The notes below the pieces were generated by a model. It was not told the DNA's origin. It ran no database searches and saw only the letters and a list, made by a program, of their open reading frames with translations. Positions 24,680 through 34,800 of a stretch of DNA of 64,000 nucleotides are shown here, one piece after another. Both the position numbers and the translations under genes were made by a program. The number at the start of each line of letters is the position of its first letter. Positions within the stretch are counted from its first letter, which is position 1. Source of the stretch: an uncultured Clostridia bacterium (GTDB taxonomy: Bacteria > Bacillota > Clostridia > Oscillospirales > Ruminococcaceae); the NCBI GenBank assembly GCA_947632025.1, contig CANRNN010000007.1, forward strand, positions 1-64,000, in the 5' to 3' direction.

Positions 24680-25282
24680 TTAAGTTATGCTTATTCCACA
24701 GAAAAACCTCATGCCGTAATAATTTGTCGTGATATCGACCTCACGCACTTCCGTTCCGGGCATAAGGCAGGAGATCATTTTTCCTCTGCCGAGATAGATA
24801 CCGCCGAATCCTGCCGAATTCGGATCGTCGTTGTAGAAAAACACCAGATCTCCTTTTTTAAGTTCTGAAAGGCTGTTGTGTCTTGTTCCCATCTGAGATT
24901 GCGCCGACGTTTCTCTCGGACAGGTTATGAATCCGTTTTCGCGGAGTACATAGTAGATAAATCCCGAATTGTCGAAGCCTTCGGGTGTATCGCCGTTCTC
25001 AACGAACGGGACTCCGATAAGTGAATATGCTGTTTCCACTATGCTGTCGGCAATATCCCCGCCCGAAGAATTATCAGGTACCGAAACATTTGTTTCGTTT
25101 GAGCTGTAAGCAGGCTCGCTCTCGCTGTAGGAATAATCCGTATTTGAAGAATGGTCGCTGCCTGAGCTTGTATCCGGCGGGCGTTTTTCCGAATTATTAA
25201 GGACGCTTGCCAGAATTACTGTGGTGATCACGCCGAGTGCAACAATTGTCACTACGACAATAATCATTATATTGTTTCTCAT
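24680..25282 (-). CDS. NlpC/P60-like surface protein lacking the catalytic Cys
   Basis: A 200-residue protein with one N-terminal membrane helix (about 6-27), a 50-residue Ser/Asn/Asp linker, and a C-terminal NlpC/P60 fold. In active cell-wall endopeptidases the motif FDCSGF carries the nucleophile; here it reads FDNSGFIYYVL, with AAT in the DNA. The His of the usual HVGIYLG is also replaced (FGGIYLGRGK). The rest of the fold (LKKGDLVFFYND) is well kept, so it is likely a non-catalytic wall- or peptide-binding domain. It is downstream of fapA and ends the transcript. Confidence 0.8.
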   Translation of the reverse strand: MRNNIMIIVVVTIVALGVITTVILASVLNNSEKRPPDTSSGSDHSSNTDYSYSESEPAYSSNETNVSVPDNSSGGDIADSIVETAYSLIGVPFVENGDTPEGFDNSGFIYYVLRENGFITCPRETSAQSQMGTRHNSLSELKKGDLVFFYNDDPNSAGFGGIYLGRGKMISCLMPGTEVREVDITTNYYGMRFFCGISIT

Positions 25283-25340
25283 TTGTTGTCTCCAGAAAAT
25301 GCCTGTTTTCCCTCTATATTATCTGTTGTCTGTGGGAAAA

Positions 25341-26747
25341 TCAAATCGGAACAATTTGCAGTTTATCGTCCATAATCGTTACTCTTGAACGGGTAACAAC
25401 ATCGGGAATTTCAAGCGTAAGGAAATTTATCGTAAATTTTACGCCCGGATAAATTCTTCCCGTACATATTGCGGACAGAGCGTCTTTGTTCTTGATATCC
25501 TCGTCAAGCTGATCTATTATCGCTTGGATCTCGGTCTTGCGCATAGCGTGGAACAGTTTATTCTGAGTTTCGGTGCGGTACTGTCTTTGCTGTGCCTCGG
25601 TAAGCTCGCCGCCCTGCGCTATTCTTCTTTGTTTAAGGAATGTCAGATTTTTTATTGCGGAATCGAATATTCTTATAGATTCTTTCAGATCTGCCTCCGC
25701 TTCTCTCTTTCTCAAAAACAAAACCGAACCGTCACCGATATAAATATCGGTAGGCGTATATTTTGCCGAGCCGAAAATTCCTGCCGTTATATCGTGCATT
25801 GATGTTATCTTTCCGCCCATAATAACACCTGTCGCGGTTTTAGCGGTAACAGCCCCGTAGCAGAACGCGTTGCAGAACGCAAACTGTTTGGATTCGAGAT
25901 TTCCTTTTGCAAAAATCTCGGCGTTCTCGCAGAATCCGATGTCGGCGTTTCCGTCGCAGGTCACTTTGGAATTTATGCAGCCGCCGACGATGGTAACATC
26001 GCCGCCCGCTGTGATCTCTCCGCTGAACACGCTTCCGTCGATCTTGATGTTTCTGCCCGCGTTTACGGAAAATCCTTCCATAACATTGCCTTTAATATGG
26101 ACATCGCCGAAAAAGTTGATATTTCCGACAGACATATCGAGATCGGTCTTGATCACGACAGCCTCTTCTACCTGAAACGTTCCGCCGCCGTAAATGATAT
26201 GACCATCACAGGAAGCAACTATCTGAGTACCGTCAGTGGTAACGAGGGTATTTTTTCCAAGGTTTACTTTAGCCGCCTCGCCTTTTTCGGCGGGAATGGG
26301 CTTGCCGTATATATTCATACCATCTACGCCGTCGGAAGGCGGGATAATATCCGCAATGATATCGTTCTTATGGATCGGAATGATTGCGTTAAGCTCGCGG
26401 TAATTGGCAATGCCGAACTCGTTTTGGTGGGGTTTGAGCTTATGCTCCTTATCGAAACGGTAGTTGATATAGCCGTTTGCGCCTTTTTTTGGCGGAGTTG
26501 CGGAAGCCACGCACATAGACACCTCAAATATTCTCTCTTCCACCATTCTCCGAATATGAGATTCGTCAACGCCGCTTACAACGCCCTGCGCTCTCAGTGC
26601 CTCCATAACCTTCTCAAAAGTAATTTCCGCGCCGCCGAACTTTGCGCCGTGAAGCACGATCATCGCCGTTTTACCGTTTTCATCGCATACAACTTCCGCT
26701 CTGCCGTCAAGCTTCATTGTGTTTTGCTGTATTTTTTCTTCCGCCAT
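25341..26747 (-). CDS. FapA family (DUF342) protein
   Basis: A 468-residue protein of the FapA/DUF342 family. The N-terminal part includes PPSDGVDGMNIYGKPIPA, followed by a right-handed beta-helix (about residues 190-330) of repeated polymer-like turns (IDGSVFSGEITAGGDVTIVG). A coiled-coil of about 70 residues comes after (LRKREAEADLKESIRIF). FapA has been linked to flagellar placement or envelope signalling in Vibrio. No flagellar genes occur here, so the role is open. AAAAAGGAG precedes the ATG. Confidence 0.88.
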   Translation of the reverse strand: MAEEKIQQNTMKLDGRAEVVCDENGKTAMIVLHGAKFGGAEITFEKVMEALRAQGVVSGVDESHIRRMVEERIFEVSMCVASATPPKKGANGYINYRFDKEHKLKPHQNEFGIANYRELNAIIPIHKNDIIADIIPPSDGVDGMNIYGKPIPAEKGEAAKVNLGKNTLVTTDGTQIVASCDGHIIYGGGTFQVEEAVVIKTDLDMSVGNINFFGDVHIKGNVMEGFSVNAGRNIKIDGSVFSGEITAGGDVTIVGGCINSKVTCDGNADIGFCENAEIFAKGNLESKQFAFCNAFCYGAVTAKTATGVIMGGKITSMHDITAGIFGSAKYTPTDIYIGDGSVLFLRKREAEADLKESIRIFDSAIKNLTFLKQRRIAQGGELTEAQQRQYRTETQNKLFHAMRKTEIQAIIDQLDEDIKNKDALSAICTGRIYPGVKFTINFLTLEIPDVVTRSRVTIMDDKLQIVPI

Positions 26748-26811
26748 AATTCCAACTCCTTTTTCAATACTACGATACGCGAGTTATCTATAATATTTTA
26801 ATCGGGCAAAA

Positions 26812-27477
26812 CTATAACCCGGCAATTTGCTGTTTGATAAGAGGGATAACCTTATCCAAAGACTCTGCGTGCCCAGCCTTAAGAAGCCTGTTCAATTTTT
26901 CGTCAGGAGGAGACAGGTCGGGCACCATCACAGTCACGCACCCTGCTTCGGCAGCGGACATTACTCCGTTCGGGCTGTCCTCCAGAGCCATACATTCAAA
27001 TGGTTTCAAGCCAAGCTGTTCACAGGCGTATATGTAAATATCGGGGCGTGGTTTTCCGAATTCGACCATTGCAGCACAAATTATCTTGTCAAATCTGTCG
27101 AAAATTCCCACACGGGAAAGATAATCCTTTGTTCTGTCGAGATCCGTAGCTGTGCATATTGCCGCGGGAATATTCTCGCTTTTCAAGAAATCGAGCAATT
27201 CCAAAGCGCCCGCCTTAAGCTCAAGAGGGTGATTTTCGAGATAAGCGCTCATAAGCTCCATTCTTCGGGAACGTATCGCGATATAATCGAATCCTTCCCC
27301 GAACAGCTCCTTTAGATACGGGATCGCGAATTTTCTGTGAAGCGATCTTAATCCGAGTGCCTGTTCCCGTGTCATCGGATATCCCGCCTCGTTTGCCGCC
27401 TGCACCCAGAAGCGGATAAGCAGCTTTTCGGTATCGAGAAGCAGACCGTCCATATCAAATATTACGGCTTTTATCAT
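26812..27477 (-). CDS. HAD hydrolase, beta-phosphoglucomutase-like
   Basis: A 221-residue HAD protein: motif I DMDGLLLDTEK (about residues 7-17), a helical C1 cap, motif II in ICTATDLD, and motifs III/IV in KPRPDIYIYACEQLG and ALEDSPNGVMSAAEAG. This is the PGM/phosphatase subgroup; the substrate is not clear. I set the start at the ATG giving MIKAVIFDMDGLLL, with GGTGGG upstream. The longer open frame runs into the promoter region at 27571-27599 and is rejected. Confidence 0.9.
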   Translation of the reverse strand: MIKAVIFDMDGLLLDTEKLLIRFWVQAANEAGYPMTREQALGLRSLHRKFAIPYLKELFGEGFDYIAIRSRRMELMSAYLENHPLELKAGALELLDFLKSENIPAAICTATDLDRTKDYLSRVGIFDRFDKIICAAMVEFGKPRPDIYIYACEQLGLKPFECMALEDSPNGVMSAAEAGCVTVMVPDLSPPDEKLNRLLKAGHAESLDKVIPLIKQQIAGL

Positions 27478-27570
27478 AAATCCCACCAACCGTTTAATAA
27501 ATATTATACGTTTACGGCAATATCCGTGAATCCGCGAACCGAAAAACTCCAAAATTATTTACTCTTTTTA

Positions 27571-27599
27571 ATTATATCATATTTTTTTGAAATTGTCAA
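27571..27599 (-). promoter_or_regulatory. Sigma-A promoter of the HAD gene
   Basis: Minus strand TTGACA (27599-27594), 17 bases, TATAAT (27576-27571), TGA before the -10. Divergent from the secG promoter 60 bases away. Confidence 0.88.
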
Positions 27600-27660
27600 T
27601 CCATTCCTGCTTGTTTTTTTGATTTCCGCTAAAATAATGTGAAAAAGTTTTCAAAAGCAC

Positions 27661-27689
27661 TTGAAATTTTATTTGAGATGTGGTATAAT
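27661..27689 (+). promoter_or_regulatory. Sigma-A promoter of secG
   Basis: TTGAAA (27661-27666), 17 bases, TATAAT (27684-27689), TGG before the -10. The secG ATG follows 42 bases later. Confidence 0.88.
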
Positions 27690-27731
27690 TACAAAGTATG
27701 GTATTTTAAACTTTATTTTTCGGAGGAATTT

Positions 27732-28199
27732 ATGGGAATATTTGAAATTATCAGCGCGTTTGTGTTGATTTTCGCGTGTGTTTTTATAGTTGTCGTGGTC
27801 CTTATGAAGGACACCAAAACTCAAATGTCGCAAACCATTTCGGGTTCGTCGTCGGACAGCTTTTTCCAGAAAAACGCAGGAAGAACAAAGGAAGCTCGTC
27901 TTAATAAAGCGACTATAATCGCGGCTATCGTGTTCTTCGCACTCGCGCTCGCGGTGAATGTGATAAATGTCTACGGTTCCGGCAAAGAAACAGGGTCAGA
28001 TTCGGCAGGCAGCGATGTTTCGGCATCAAGCACGGTTTCTGACAACTCGGATACTTCAACGACATCTGATACCTCAACAACGTCGGACACTTCCGCTTCG
28101 GAAAGCTCCGATACTTCGGCAACATCAAGTACAGCCTCGGAAAACTCGTCAAGCGGGACAAGTACAGCCGCCTCTGATTCAGCTGCGGTTTCGGAGTAA
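27732..28199 (+). CDS. secG: Protein-export subunit SecG with long Ser/Thr tail
   Basis: SecG is the small SecYEG partner. The start is the ATG after CGGAGG, giving MGIFEIISAFVLIFACVF. Two membrane helices (about 3-24 and 59-79) flank the conserved loop VVVLMKDTKTQMSQTISGSS. A usual SecG ends here at about 75-80 residues. This one continues for some 70 residues of almost only Ser, Thr, Asp, Ala and Glu, with imperfect repeats of SDTSTT. SecG ends face outward in the known topology, so the tail should be extracellular. A terminator follows and rnr lies downstream, as in many Firmicutes. Confidence 0.92.
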   Translation: MGIFEIISAFVLIFACVFIVVVVLMKDTKTQMSQTISGSSSDSFFQKNAGRTKEARLNKATIIAAIVFFALALAVNVINVYGSGKETGSDSAGSDVSASSTVSDNSDTSTTSDTSTTSDTSASESSDTSATSSTASENSSSGTSTAASDSAAVSE

Positions 28200-28207
28200 A
28201 TACATCG

Positions 28208-28232
28208 GACAGGCTTTTTGCCTGTCTTTTGT
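28208..28232 (+). terminator. Terminator after secG
   Basis: GACAGGC (28208-28214), loop TTTTT, GCCTGTC (28220-28226), then TTTTGTTT. Confidence 0.88.
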
Positions 28233-28280
28233 TTAACAAATATTTTTCACATCGAATTGATATTCTGAAAGGAGTTTTAT

Positions 28281-30398
28281 ATGAGCAAGCTCAGAACGTC
28301 CGTTATTATACAGCTTTTCAACGCCGGCGACGAAGGGATCACAGCAAAAGACCTCGGCAAGCGTATGGAGCTTACAAAAAAGCTTATGAAAAAACTTGAA
28401 TCCACCCTCTCCGATATGAAAAAGGACGGCGAGGTCACAAATAAAAAAGGTGTATGGAGGCTTAAGGACTCTGATTCTTTCTTTAAGGCGGAAGTTGACC
28501 GCGTTTCCGTGAAGTCGGGTTTTATACGGTCAAATGAGGAGATCCCCGTTGAATATTATGTCCGCGGGCGCGATATGGCAGGAGCAATACCGGGAGACAC
28601 GGTCCTTGCGTTCAAAACCGCCGACGCTTTCAAGGACAGAAGTCCGGAAGCCGAAGTACTTACTGTTCTTGAAGAAAGCGACCGTCCGCTTTCGGGAGTT
28701 ATTGTTTCAGAGGGAAACAGGCTGATGGTTCTCCCCGATAAGCTCTGTGCGGAGCCGCTTGTTATCGCGAAAGTCCTCGGAGGAATTGTGCCGCATACAG
28801 GCGATAAAGTCGCGTTTTCAATAAAAAAGCGCGGAGAACGGCATTTCGACCATACGGTAACAATCGAGAAAATATTCGGTGCTGCCGAGGACGCAAAATC
28901 CGGCGCGGAAGCATATATGCTGGTAAACGGACTTCACGTCCGGTTTCCTGACGAGGTCCTCGCGGAAGCCGCAAAACTCGACATAGACGACCCCGACCCC
29001 GACGAGGTAGCACGCCGCCTTGACCTTCGCGGAGAGCCCATTTTCACCATTGACGGAGCAGATACAAAGGATATTGACGACGCTGTTTCCATTTCCCGTA
29101 CAGAAAACGGTTACAAGCTCGGAGTTCATATAGCAGACGTATCTCACTATGTGAAAAAAGGCAGCAAGCTCGACGAAGAAGCGTTTTATCGGGGGACTTC
29201 GATCTACTACGCAGACCAAGTCGTACCTATGCTGCCGAAAGAGCTTTCCAACGGTATCTGTTCGCTTAATCCGAATGTGGACAGACTGGCGTTCTCCTGT
29301 CTTATGGAGGTTTCCGCGCAAGGAAAACTTACGAGCTATCGTTTCGAGAAAAGCGTTATCCGAAGCCGTGTCAAGGGCGTTTACTCCGAAGTAAACAAAA
29401 TTCTTGACGGAACAGCCGACGATAATATACGAGAAAAGTATTCCGGAGTAATTGACAGGATACCCATAATGCACGAGCTTGCCGCTATACTCACGAAAAA
29501 CCGCGCCGACAGGGGCGCTCCCGAAATCGACACGGCTGAAGCCAAAATAATCACGGACGAAAACGGGCGGTGTATTGATGTTAAGCCCCGTGAACGCGGT
29601 GTTGCCGAGGGAATTATCGAGGAATTTATGCTTATGGCAAATAATGCCGCGGCAGCTCTGGCAATGAAGCAAAAAATTCCGTTTGTGTACCGTGTTCACG
29701 AGGCTCCCGCTGCAGAAAAGCTTCTGCAGCTCGGCGATACGCTTACCGCTCTCGGAATAAATCCTGAGGGAATAAACGAGCGCTCAACTGCGGGCGATCT
29801 GGCTAAGATCCTCCGTGCCAGCAGAGATTCTGATAAATACATCGTCATTAACCGCATAGTGCTGCGAACTATGATGAAAGCAAAATATTCCGACGAACCA
29901 CTCGGTCACTACGGTCTGGTGATGCCCGAATACGCTCACTTTACCTCACCGATTCGCCGTTACGCCGACCTGTCAATACACAGGATCCTTACAGACTACG
30001 TTTACGCTCTGAACATCGACAAACTTACTAAAAAATATAAAGCTTTCGCAGCGGAAGCTTCACTTCGGGCAAGCTCAACGGAACTTTCCGCTATACGCTG
30101 CGAACGCGAGTGTGAGAATTTCTATATGGCTGAGTATATGAAAAACCACATAGGAGAGAAATTTGAGGGATTTATTTCGGGAGTTTCTCCAAGCGGTATC
30201 TTTGTTTGCCTGCCGAATACTATCGAAGGAATGATTTCCGTCACAAAGCTACCCGAAGGAGAATATGAAGTACAGCACAATGTGATTCTCACGGGAGCGG
30301 CAAACGGGAAAGTTTTCACCGTCGGCGACAAAATAAAGATAAAATGTGTTTCCGTCAACGTAAACGGCGGATTCATTGACTTTGAGTTTGCCGAGTGA
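28281..30398 (+). CDS. rnr: Ribonuclease R
   Basis: RNase R is a processive 3'-5' exoribonuclease able to degrade structured RNA. The 705-residue protein has an N-terminal winged-helix region, cold-shock-like OB domains, the catalytic RNB domain from about residue 250 (metal-binding Asp residues in DGADTKDIDDAVS) with the family signature YAHFTSPIRRYADL, and a C-terminal S1 domain (FEGFISGVSPSGIFV). The basic tail of some RNase R proteins is absent. AAAGGAG precedes the ATG. It follows secG, an order common in Gram-positives, where smpB and ssrA often come next, but not here. Confidence 0.96.
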   Translation: MSKLRTSVIIQLFNAGDEGITAKDLGKRMELTKKLMKKLESTLSDMKKDGEVTNKKGVWRLKDSDSFFKAEVDRVSVKSGFIRSNEEIPVEYYVRGRDMAGAIPGDTVLAFKTADAFKDRSPEAEVLTVLEESDRPLSGVIVSEGNRLMVLPDKLCAEPLVIAKVLGGIVPHTGDKVAFSIKKRGERHFDHTVTIEKIFGAAEDAKSGAEAYMLVNGLHVRFPDEVLAEAAKLDIDDPDPDEVARRLDLRGEPIFTIDGADTKDIDDAVSISRTENGYKLGVHIADVSHYVKKGSKLDEEAFYRGTSIYYADQVVPMLPKELSNGICSLNPNVDRLAFSCLMEVSAQGKLTSYRFEKSVIRSRVKGVYSEVNKILDGTADDNIREKYSGVIDRIPIMHELAAILTKNRADRGAPEIDTAEAKIITDENGRCIDVKPRERGVAEGIIEEFMLMANNAAAALAMKQKIPFVYRVHEAPAAEKLLQLGDTLTALGINPEGINERSTAGDLAKILRASRDSDKYIVINRIVLRTMMKAKYSDEPLGHYGLVMPEYAHFTSPIRRYADLSIHRILTDYVYALNIDKLTKKYKAFAAEASLRASSTELSAIRCERECENFYMAEYMKNHIGEKFEGFISGVSPSGIFVCLPNTIEGMISVTKLPEGEYEVQHNVILTGAANGKVFTVGDKIKIKCVSVNVNGGFIDFEFAE

Positions 30399-30400
30399 GT

Positions 30401-30444
30401 AAATAAAAAAACCGCGATTCGTCTGAACCGCGGTTATTTTTTTA
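30401..30444. terminator. Bidirectional terminator between rnr and HD-GYP gene
   Basis: AACCGCG (30410-30416) pairs with CGCGGTT (30429-30435); flanked by AAAAAA on the left and ATTTTTTTATT on the right. It serves convergent genes on both sides. Confidence 0.88.
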
Positions 30445-31488
30445 TTCTTCGTAGAATTCCTTTGGGATACCGTCTTTAACCAAATTGTTAAGAGCTTTTA
30501 TCAACAACGGATTGAATACGCCACACTCGCCGCTGTTTATCATAGAAAGAGCGGTTTTCACGTCAAATGCGGGACGATACGGACGTTCGCTTACAAGTGC
30601 GTCAAACGCGTCGGCAAGTCCTGCTGCCTGTGCCCAAATTGGAATATCTTCACCCGCAAGTCCGTCAGGATAGCCTTTTCCATCATAACGTTCGTGATGA
30701 TAACGGCAGATATCCACAGCATAGCGAAACATATCGACATCGGAAAAGCGCCCGCTGTAATCCGTTAGGATATCACACCCGCGCTGAACGTGAGTTTTGG
30801 CTATCTCAAATTCTTCGTCCGTGAGCTTGCCATTTTTCTTGATTACTGTATCCGGAACGGCAATTTTCCCTACATCGTGAATTATTGCTGCCGAAGCGAT
30901 TTTCTCGATTTCAGAAGCTTCAATCTTATTTTCAGATGAAATTCTTCCTAATTCAGTAAGCAAGGCTTTGGTGATATTATGTACTCCGCCGATATTTACA
31001 TGAAGCTCTGTTCCCCTGAATTCGACCAAAGAAACAAGAGCCTCTATCAATCTGCTGTTGCGGATTCGAACCTTGCCAACGCTTTCCTCGACCATTTCGA
31101 CAAGCTCGTTGCGGTGTCGGAAAAGCTCGATAAAATTGCGTATACGCGACTTTATAAACACCATCTTGAACGGCTTTTCTATTATATCGACCGCCCCAAG
31201 TCCGTAAGCCGCCTGAAGCAGACCGTCGTCATCAGCGGCTGTTATGACAAATACGGGGATATGGTAGATCTTTCCTCGCCGATTCAGCTCCGAAAGCACT
31301 TCCATACCGTCCATTACGGGCATAATAAGATCAAGAATTATCGCCACGATATCGCTGCGCTCCGAGATTATTTTAAGAGCCTTTTTTCCGTCCTCAGCCT
31401 CAACTATATTGTACTCGTCCTTAAAAAGCTCCGCTATCAAAACGCGGTTGATTTCCTGATCGTCCACGATCAAAATTGTATCCTGCAA
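30442..31488 (-). CDS. Response regulator with HD-GYP output domain
   Basis: A 348-residue two-component regulator. The receiver domain has the acidic pocket VDD, phospho-acceptor Asp in ILDLIMPVMDG (about residue 53) and the conserved Lys in EKPF. The output is an HD-GYP domain (about 155-345) with IIHDVGKIAVPD and YHHERYDGKGYPDGLAGEDI, so both the HD pair and the GYP motif are intact. HD-GYP proteins hydrolyse cyclic di-GMP. Start TTG with AGGTGA upstream. It is the last gene of an operon with an Hpt protein and a FtsK-like protein. No histidine kinase is in view. Confidence 0.93.
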   Translation of the reverse strand: MQDTILIVDDQEINRVLIAELFKDEYNIVEAEDGKKALKIISERSDIVAIILDLIMPVMDGMEVLSELNRRGKIYHIPVFVITAADDDGLLQAAYGLGAVDIIEKPFKMVFIKSRIRNFIELFRHRNELVEMVEESVGKVRIRNSRLIEALVSLVEFRGTELHVNIGGVHNITKALLTELGRISSENKIEASEIEKIASAAIIHDVGKIAVPDTVIKKNGKLTDEEFEIAKTHVQRGCDILTDYSGRFSDVDMFRYAVDICRYHHERYDGKGYPDGLAGEDIPIWAQAAGLADAFDALVSERPYRPAFDVKTALSMINSGECGVFNPLLIKALNNLVKDGIPKEFYEE

Positions 31489-31515
31489 AAAACATCACCT
31501 GCAAAACGCTTGAAT

Positions 31516-31866
31516 TCAACTGTACTTCTTGATACAGTCAAGGACTTTCTCCTGCAGAACCAGTGTTTTGTCAAGTGTTGACTCCGCGCTTTTATAATCC
31601 TCTTCGCGGCAGTATTCTACTATTTGAGTATAATACTCGTGAAGCTTCATAAGAGAAAGATTCCCGACTACTCCCTTAATGGTGTGAGCATTAGAAAGCA
31701 CTGTTTCCATATCTCCCGAATCAAGGAATTCTTTTACGGGAGCCTTTGCTATGACCTCAGGAAGTTTTTTCAACATTCTTTCATATAACGCGGTATTATC
31801 CATAAAACGGTGCATTGCGTCCTCAATGTCAGCGTCAATTACCGCAATTTCATCAATCAAACCCAT
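31516..31866 (-). CDS. Hpt phosphotransfer protein
   Basis: A 116-residue helical protein. The phospho-accepting His lies in AHTIKGVVGNLSL (about residue 60), the standard HxxKG motif of histidine phosphotransfer domains. It stands alone as a single Hpt module, so it probably passes phosphate to the HD-GYP regulator encoded next, from a kinase outside the window. It starts 18 bases after the large FtsK-like gene. Confidence 0.9.
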   Translation of the reverse strand: MGLIDEIAVIDADIEDAMHRFMDNTALYERMLKKLPEVIAKAPVKEFLDSGDMETVLSNAHTIKGVVGNLSLMKLHEYYTQIVEYCREEDYKSAESTLDKTLVLQEKVLDCIKKYS

Positions 31867-31884
31867 TTTTTCACCAGCTTAATA

Positions 31885-34800
31885 TTATATGATATAAGCA
31901 GTCATTGTAAGCTCCTCGCTGTCATTGGAAACTCTGAACGAATTTTCCGGAAGCTCGCAAGTCGTATCACGAAGCACCTTTTCCGCGTCCGCCATAGCAC
32001 ACGGGAAAACGATCCTGTGTCTGAAAAGTGCCGTGAAACCTGTAGCGAAGTGAGAAAGCTCCGAAGTGACAAACATAAAATGCGCTCCAAGGCGAGAACC
32101 CCTTACCAAAGCACGCTTTAACTCGCCGAGGGATTCTTCCGAATGCATCTGAGCCATTAGCAAATCTCCGCCAAGAACGATCACAAACGTAGATATCCTC
32201 TTGCCCTCAGCGATCGCTGCTGAGATCTCACGGATACGCTTTACCGCAGCGTCGTCCTCAAGAACTGTGATCCCCATTAGCTGTGACCCCGACAAAAGCT
32301 CATTATAGATAGCGTTGCTTCTGTAAGCGAGTATCTCGGCAGTCTTTCCAAGCTCGTAGAGCGACGAAAGCGCCGAAAGGATAACGCTTACCGCGTCGGA
32401 TTTTGCAACAGCGGGAGCCGCAAGTATGATATTTTCGCCGAATCCGTCAACCAAACGTATCGGGTGTTCAGCCTCAAGACGGCGCGGCTCTCCTAAGAAC
32501 AGCATTACTTCGTCAGCGCCTATGCTTGAAGCATACATTTCACGTTTCTCGGCTTTATCCGCAAATGCCTTGCGCGCTCTTCTGTCGGAGAAAACAGGCT
32601 GCTTGTCGAAACAGCTTCCTGCCTCGGAAGAATAAACCGTCGACGTAGTGTACATACCCTTTGCCTCACGGGCAGCTACCGCGACTCTTGCCATTGATTT
32701 TACGCCGCCCTCGTCCGCCATAAATGCACAGCCGGGCAAAATATGTGACAAGGTTTCAACGTCGTTCTGATTCAGCTTGAAATCAATGAACAGTTCCCTG
32801 CTGCCCTCTGTTCCCGCAAGCGCTGCGACAGGACGCACAGAGCAATATTTCAGACAATTGGGCTTTACGATACTGTCGGTAAACAACACAAAATGTATTC
32901 CGTAATTTTCGCTCTTTCTAAGTACTCTTTCAAGACGCGTTAAAGTAGTCTTACCGAAAGTTGCTGCTCCGGCTGATACAATATCCAGAAATCCCGTAAA
33001 ATCGTTTATTATAACGATAATATGTGGCATATAGATGTTTTCGGGAACGTCGCTCATCATATTCCAGTCGTTGCTGACAAAATCCGACTCGCGACGTGAA
33101 AGCTCACCGGAAAGTGCGTCTACAAAATCAACGACGCTGTCGATGCTGTCGTCACATATAAGATATCTTATATGTGCGGGAGCATTTTCAGCACGGTGCA
33201 TAAAGCTGCCTGTGCAGTCGTATATCCACATTTCGGCATCGTCCGGATGAGTTTCCGAAGCGATGTGACTTACTATCATATCATACAGACCCACACGTTC
33301 CTTGCCGTCCTTACCGCAGACGTAAGCTACAGAGCCGCTTATATCAAAAGAAGCTCTCTTACCGCTGCTGTAAAGGTCATTTCCGATCTCAACTGCGGGA
33401 AGTGAACGTTTGCCTTTCGCGGCAGGTTCTTTTTTATGTGCAGGCGCAGGTGCTTCCTTCACGGGAACAGGCTCTTTTACAGGTTCCGGAGCTGGCGCAG
33501 GCATTACAGGCTCAGGTGCGATCGGCTCCTTGACTGGCTCCGGTTCGGGAAGATTTATGGGTTCCGAAGCTTCGAAATCAGGCATTATTTCGGAAACGCT
33601 TTCAGGTTCACGAACGATCTCAGGAGCGGAAGTCGGTGCAGGTGTTGCCTCCGCCGTAGGCTCGGCTGCGCGAGAAACAATCGCCTGCGCTGCCTGTGAA
33701 GCCATTCCACGGCGCTGCTCAACATAAACCTTACGAATCTCCTCAGGCAGATCGGACGGTGCAGAATACCAGAACAGGCTCTCACGAAATTTTTCTATCC
33801 AGAATCCGCCGTTTCTGCTCTTAACAGAAAGCGCAAGGTCGCGGATCTCTTTTTCAAGCTCGGATTCGGCTATAGAATTGTCGTGAGTGAGAACAACAAG
33901 CACACCCAGTTCCGATGCCTTTTTGCAAAGATTCAATATCTTATCCTTTACGGTAAAGGAATACTTTTCGGGGAACGAATGAAGCACGATGACCCGTGTG
34001 ACCTTATCTGGGGTAGCAAGAGCCTCCGCCTTGCTGCAGAATTCCAATACGGTATCCTCGATATTTTCAGCCGATTCGGGCAGATAAATAAACGGATTTG
34101 CTCCTTTTGCCAAAGCGGACAAATGTCCGAGGCAATCCGCGCTGAAATTATTCGGCTCGCAGAAGATCATCTCTGTGATCTCTTGCCCGAAATACTTTAT
34201 GATGTTAAGCAAAAGTCTTTGAACTCCGCCCAGAAGATACTGCTGATTTTTCTCGTCGTACTCAAGGCAAAGGACGCTGCCCTCATTCATCGGGATATGC
34301 TGCGGAGCGCCGATCGTATGTGCCGCCGAATTATATTCTCCCGACGACGACACAGACAGATCCTGCTCTATCTCCATAGGCACAGTGAGCTTCACTCTGC
34401 GCTGACCTATACTTACAAAAGTATTTTCCGAAAGCTGCACGGTGCTTATGCTGTTGAACGCAGTCTTATCGAAGCTCAACATTTTAAGGTATTCCTTAAA
34501 ATCGTCGGAATCTATGTAGTTACGAACGTCGTTTTCGTGCTGTGCCTTACGGGACGCAAGGGTGTTCATATCGCTGTCGTACTGACGCTTTGCCTGAATC
34601 TTGCTGCCCTCTATAAGCTGGCGGGTCTGTTCGATTTTCTGCTCGTAGAATTTTTTCATTCCCGTAGCTTTGGTATACAGTGATTCGGCGTTAATATCGT
34701 TATGGGATTCGAGCTTTATGGTCTGGCGAATACTTTCAAGCGTACCGTCGGAGGTTTCAAACGGCTTTGGAGCTTCTTCAAGCTCGCTTGCCATTGCGTG

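Noticed and set aside
28040-28180. Repeats in the secG 3' end as a DNA repeat or CRISPR-like array
   Set aside because: They are imperfect codon repeats for Ser/Thr/Asp in frame with secG and have no constant repeat-spacer pattern. No CRISPR array occurs in the window.
32935-32985. A P-loop-like match, GAATFGKTT, in the large FtsK-like protein
   Set aside because: It lies after the Walker-B-like strand, where FtsK proteins have the linker to the GIHFVL strand, so it is in the wrong place for a nucleotide-binding loop. I regard it as chance.
33400-33680. Plus-strand frames over the Pro/Glu-rich linker of the large FtsK-like gene
   Set aside because: They arise from the repetitive codons of the linker and have Gly/Ser-rich or Arg-rich translations with no start signals.
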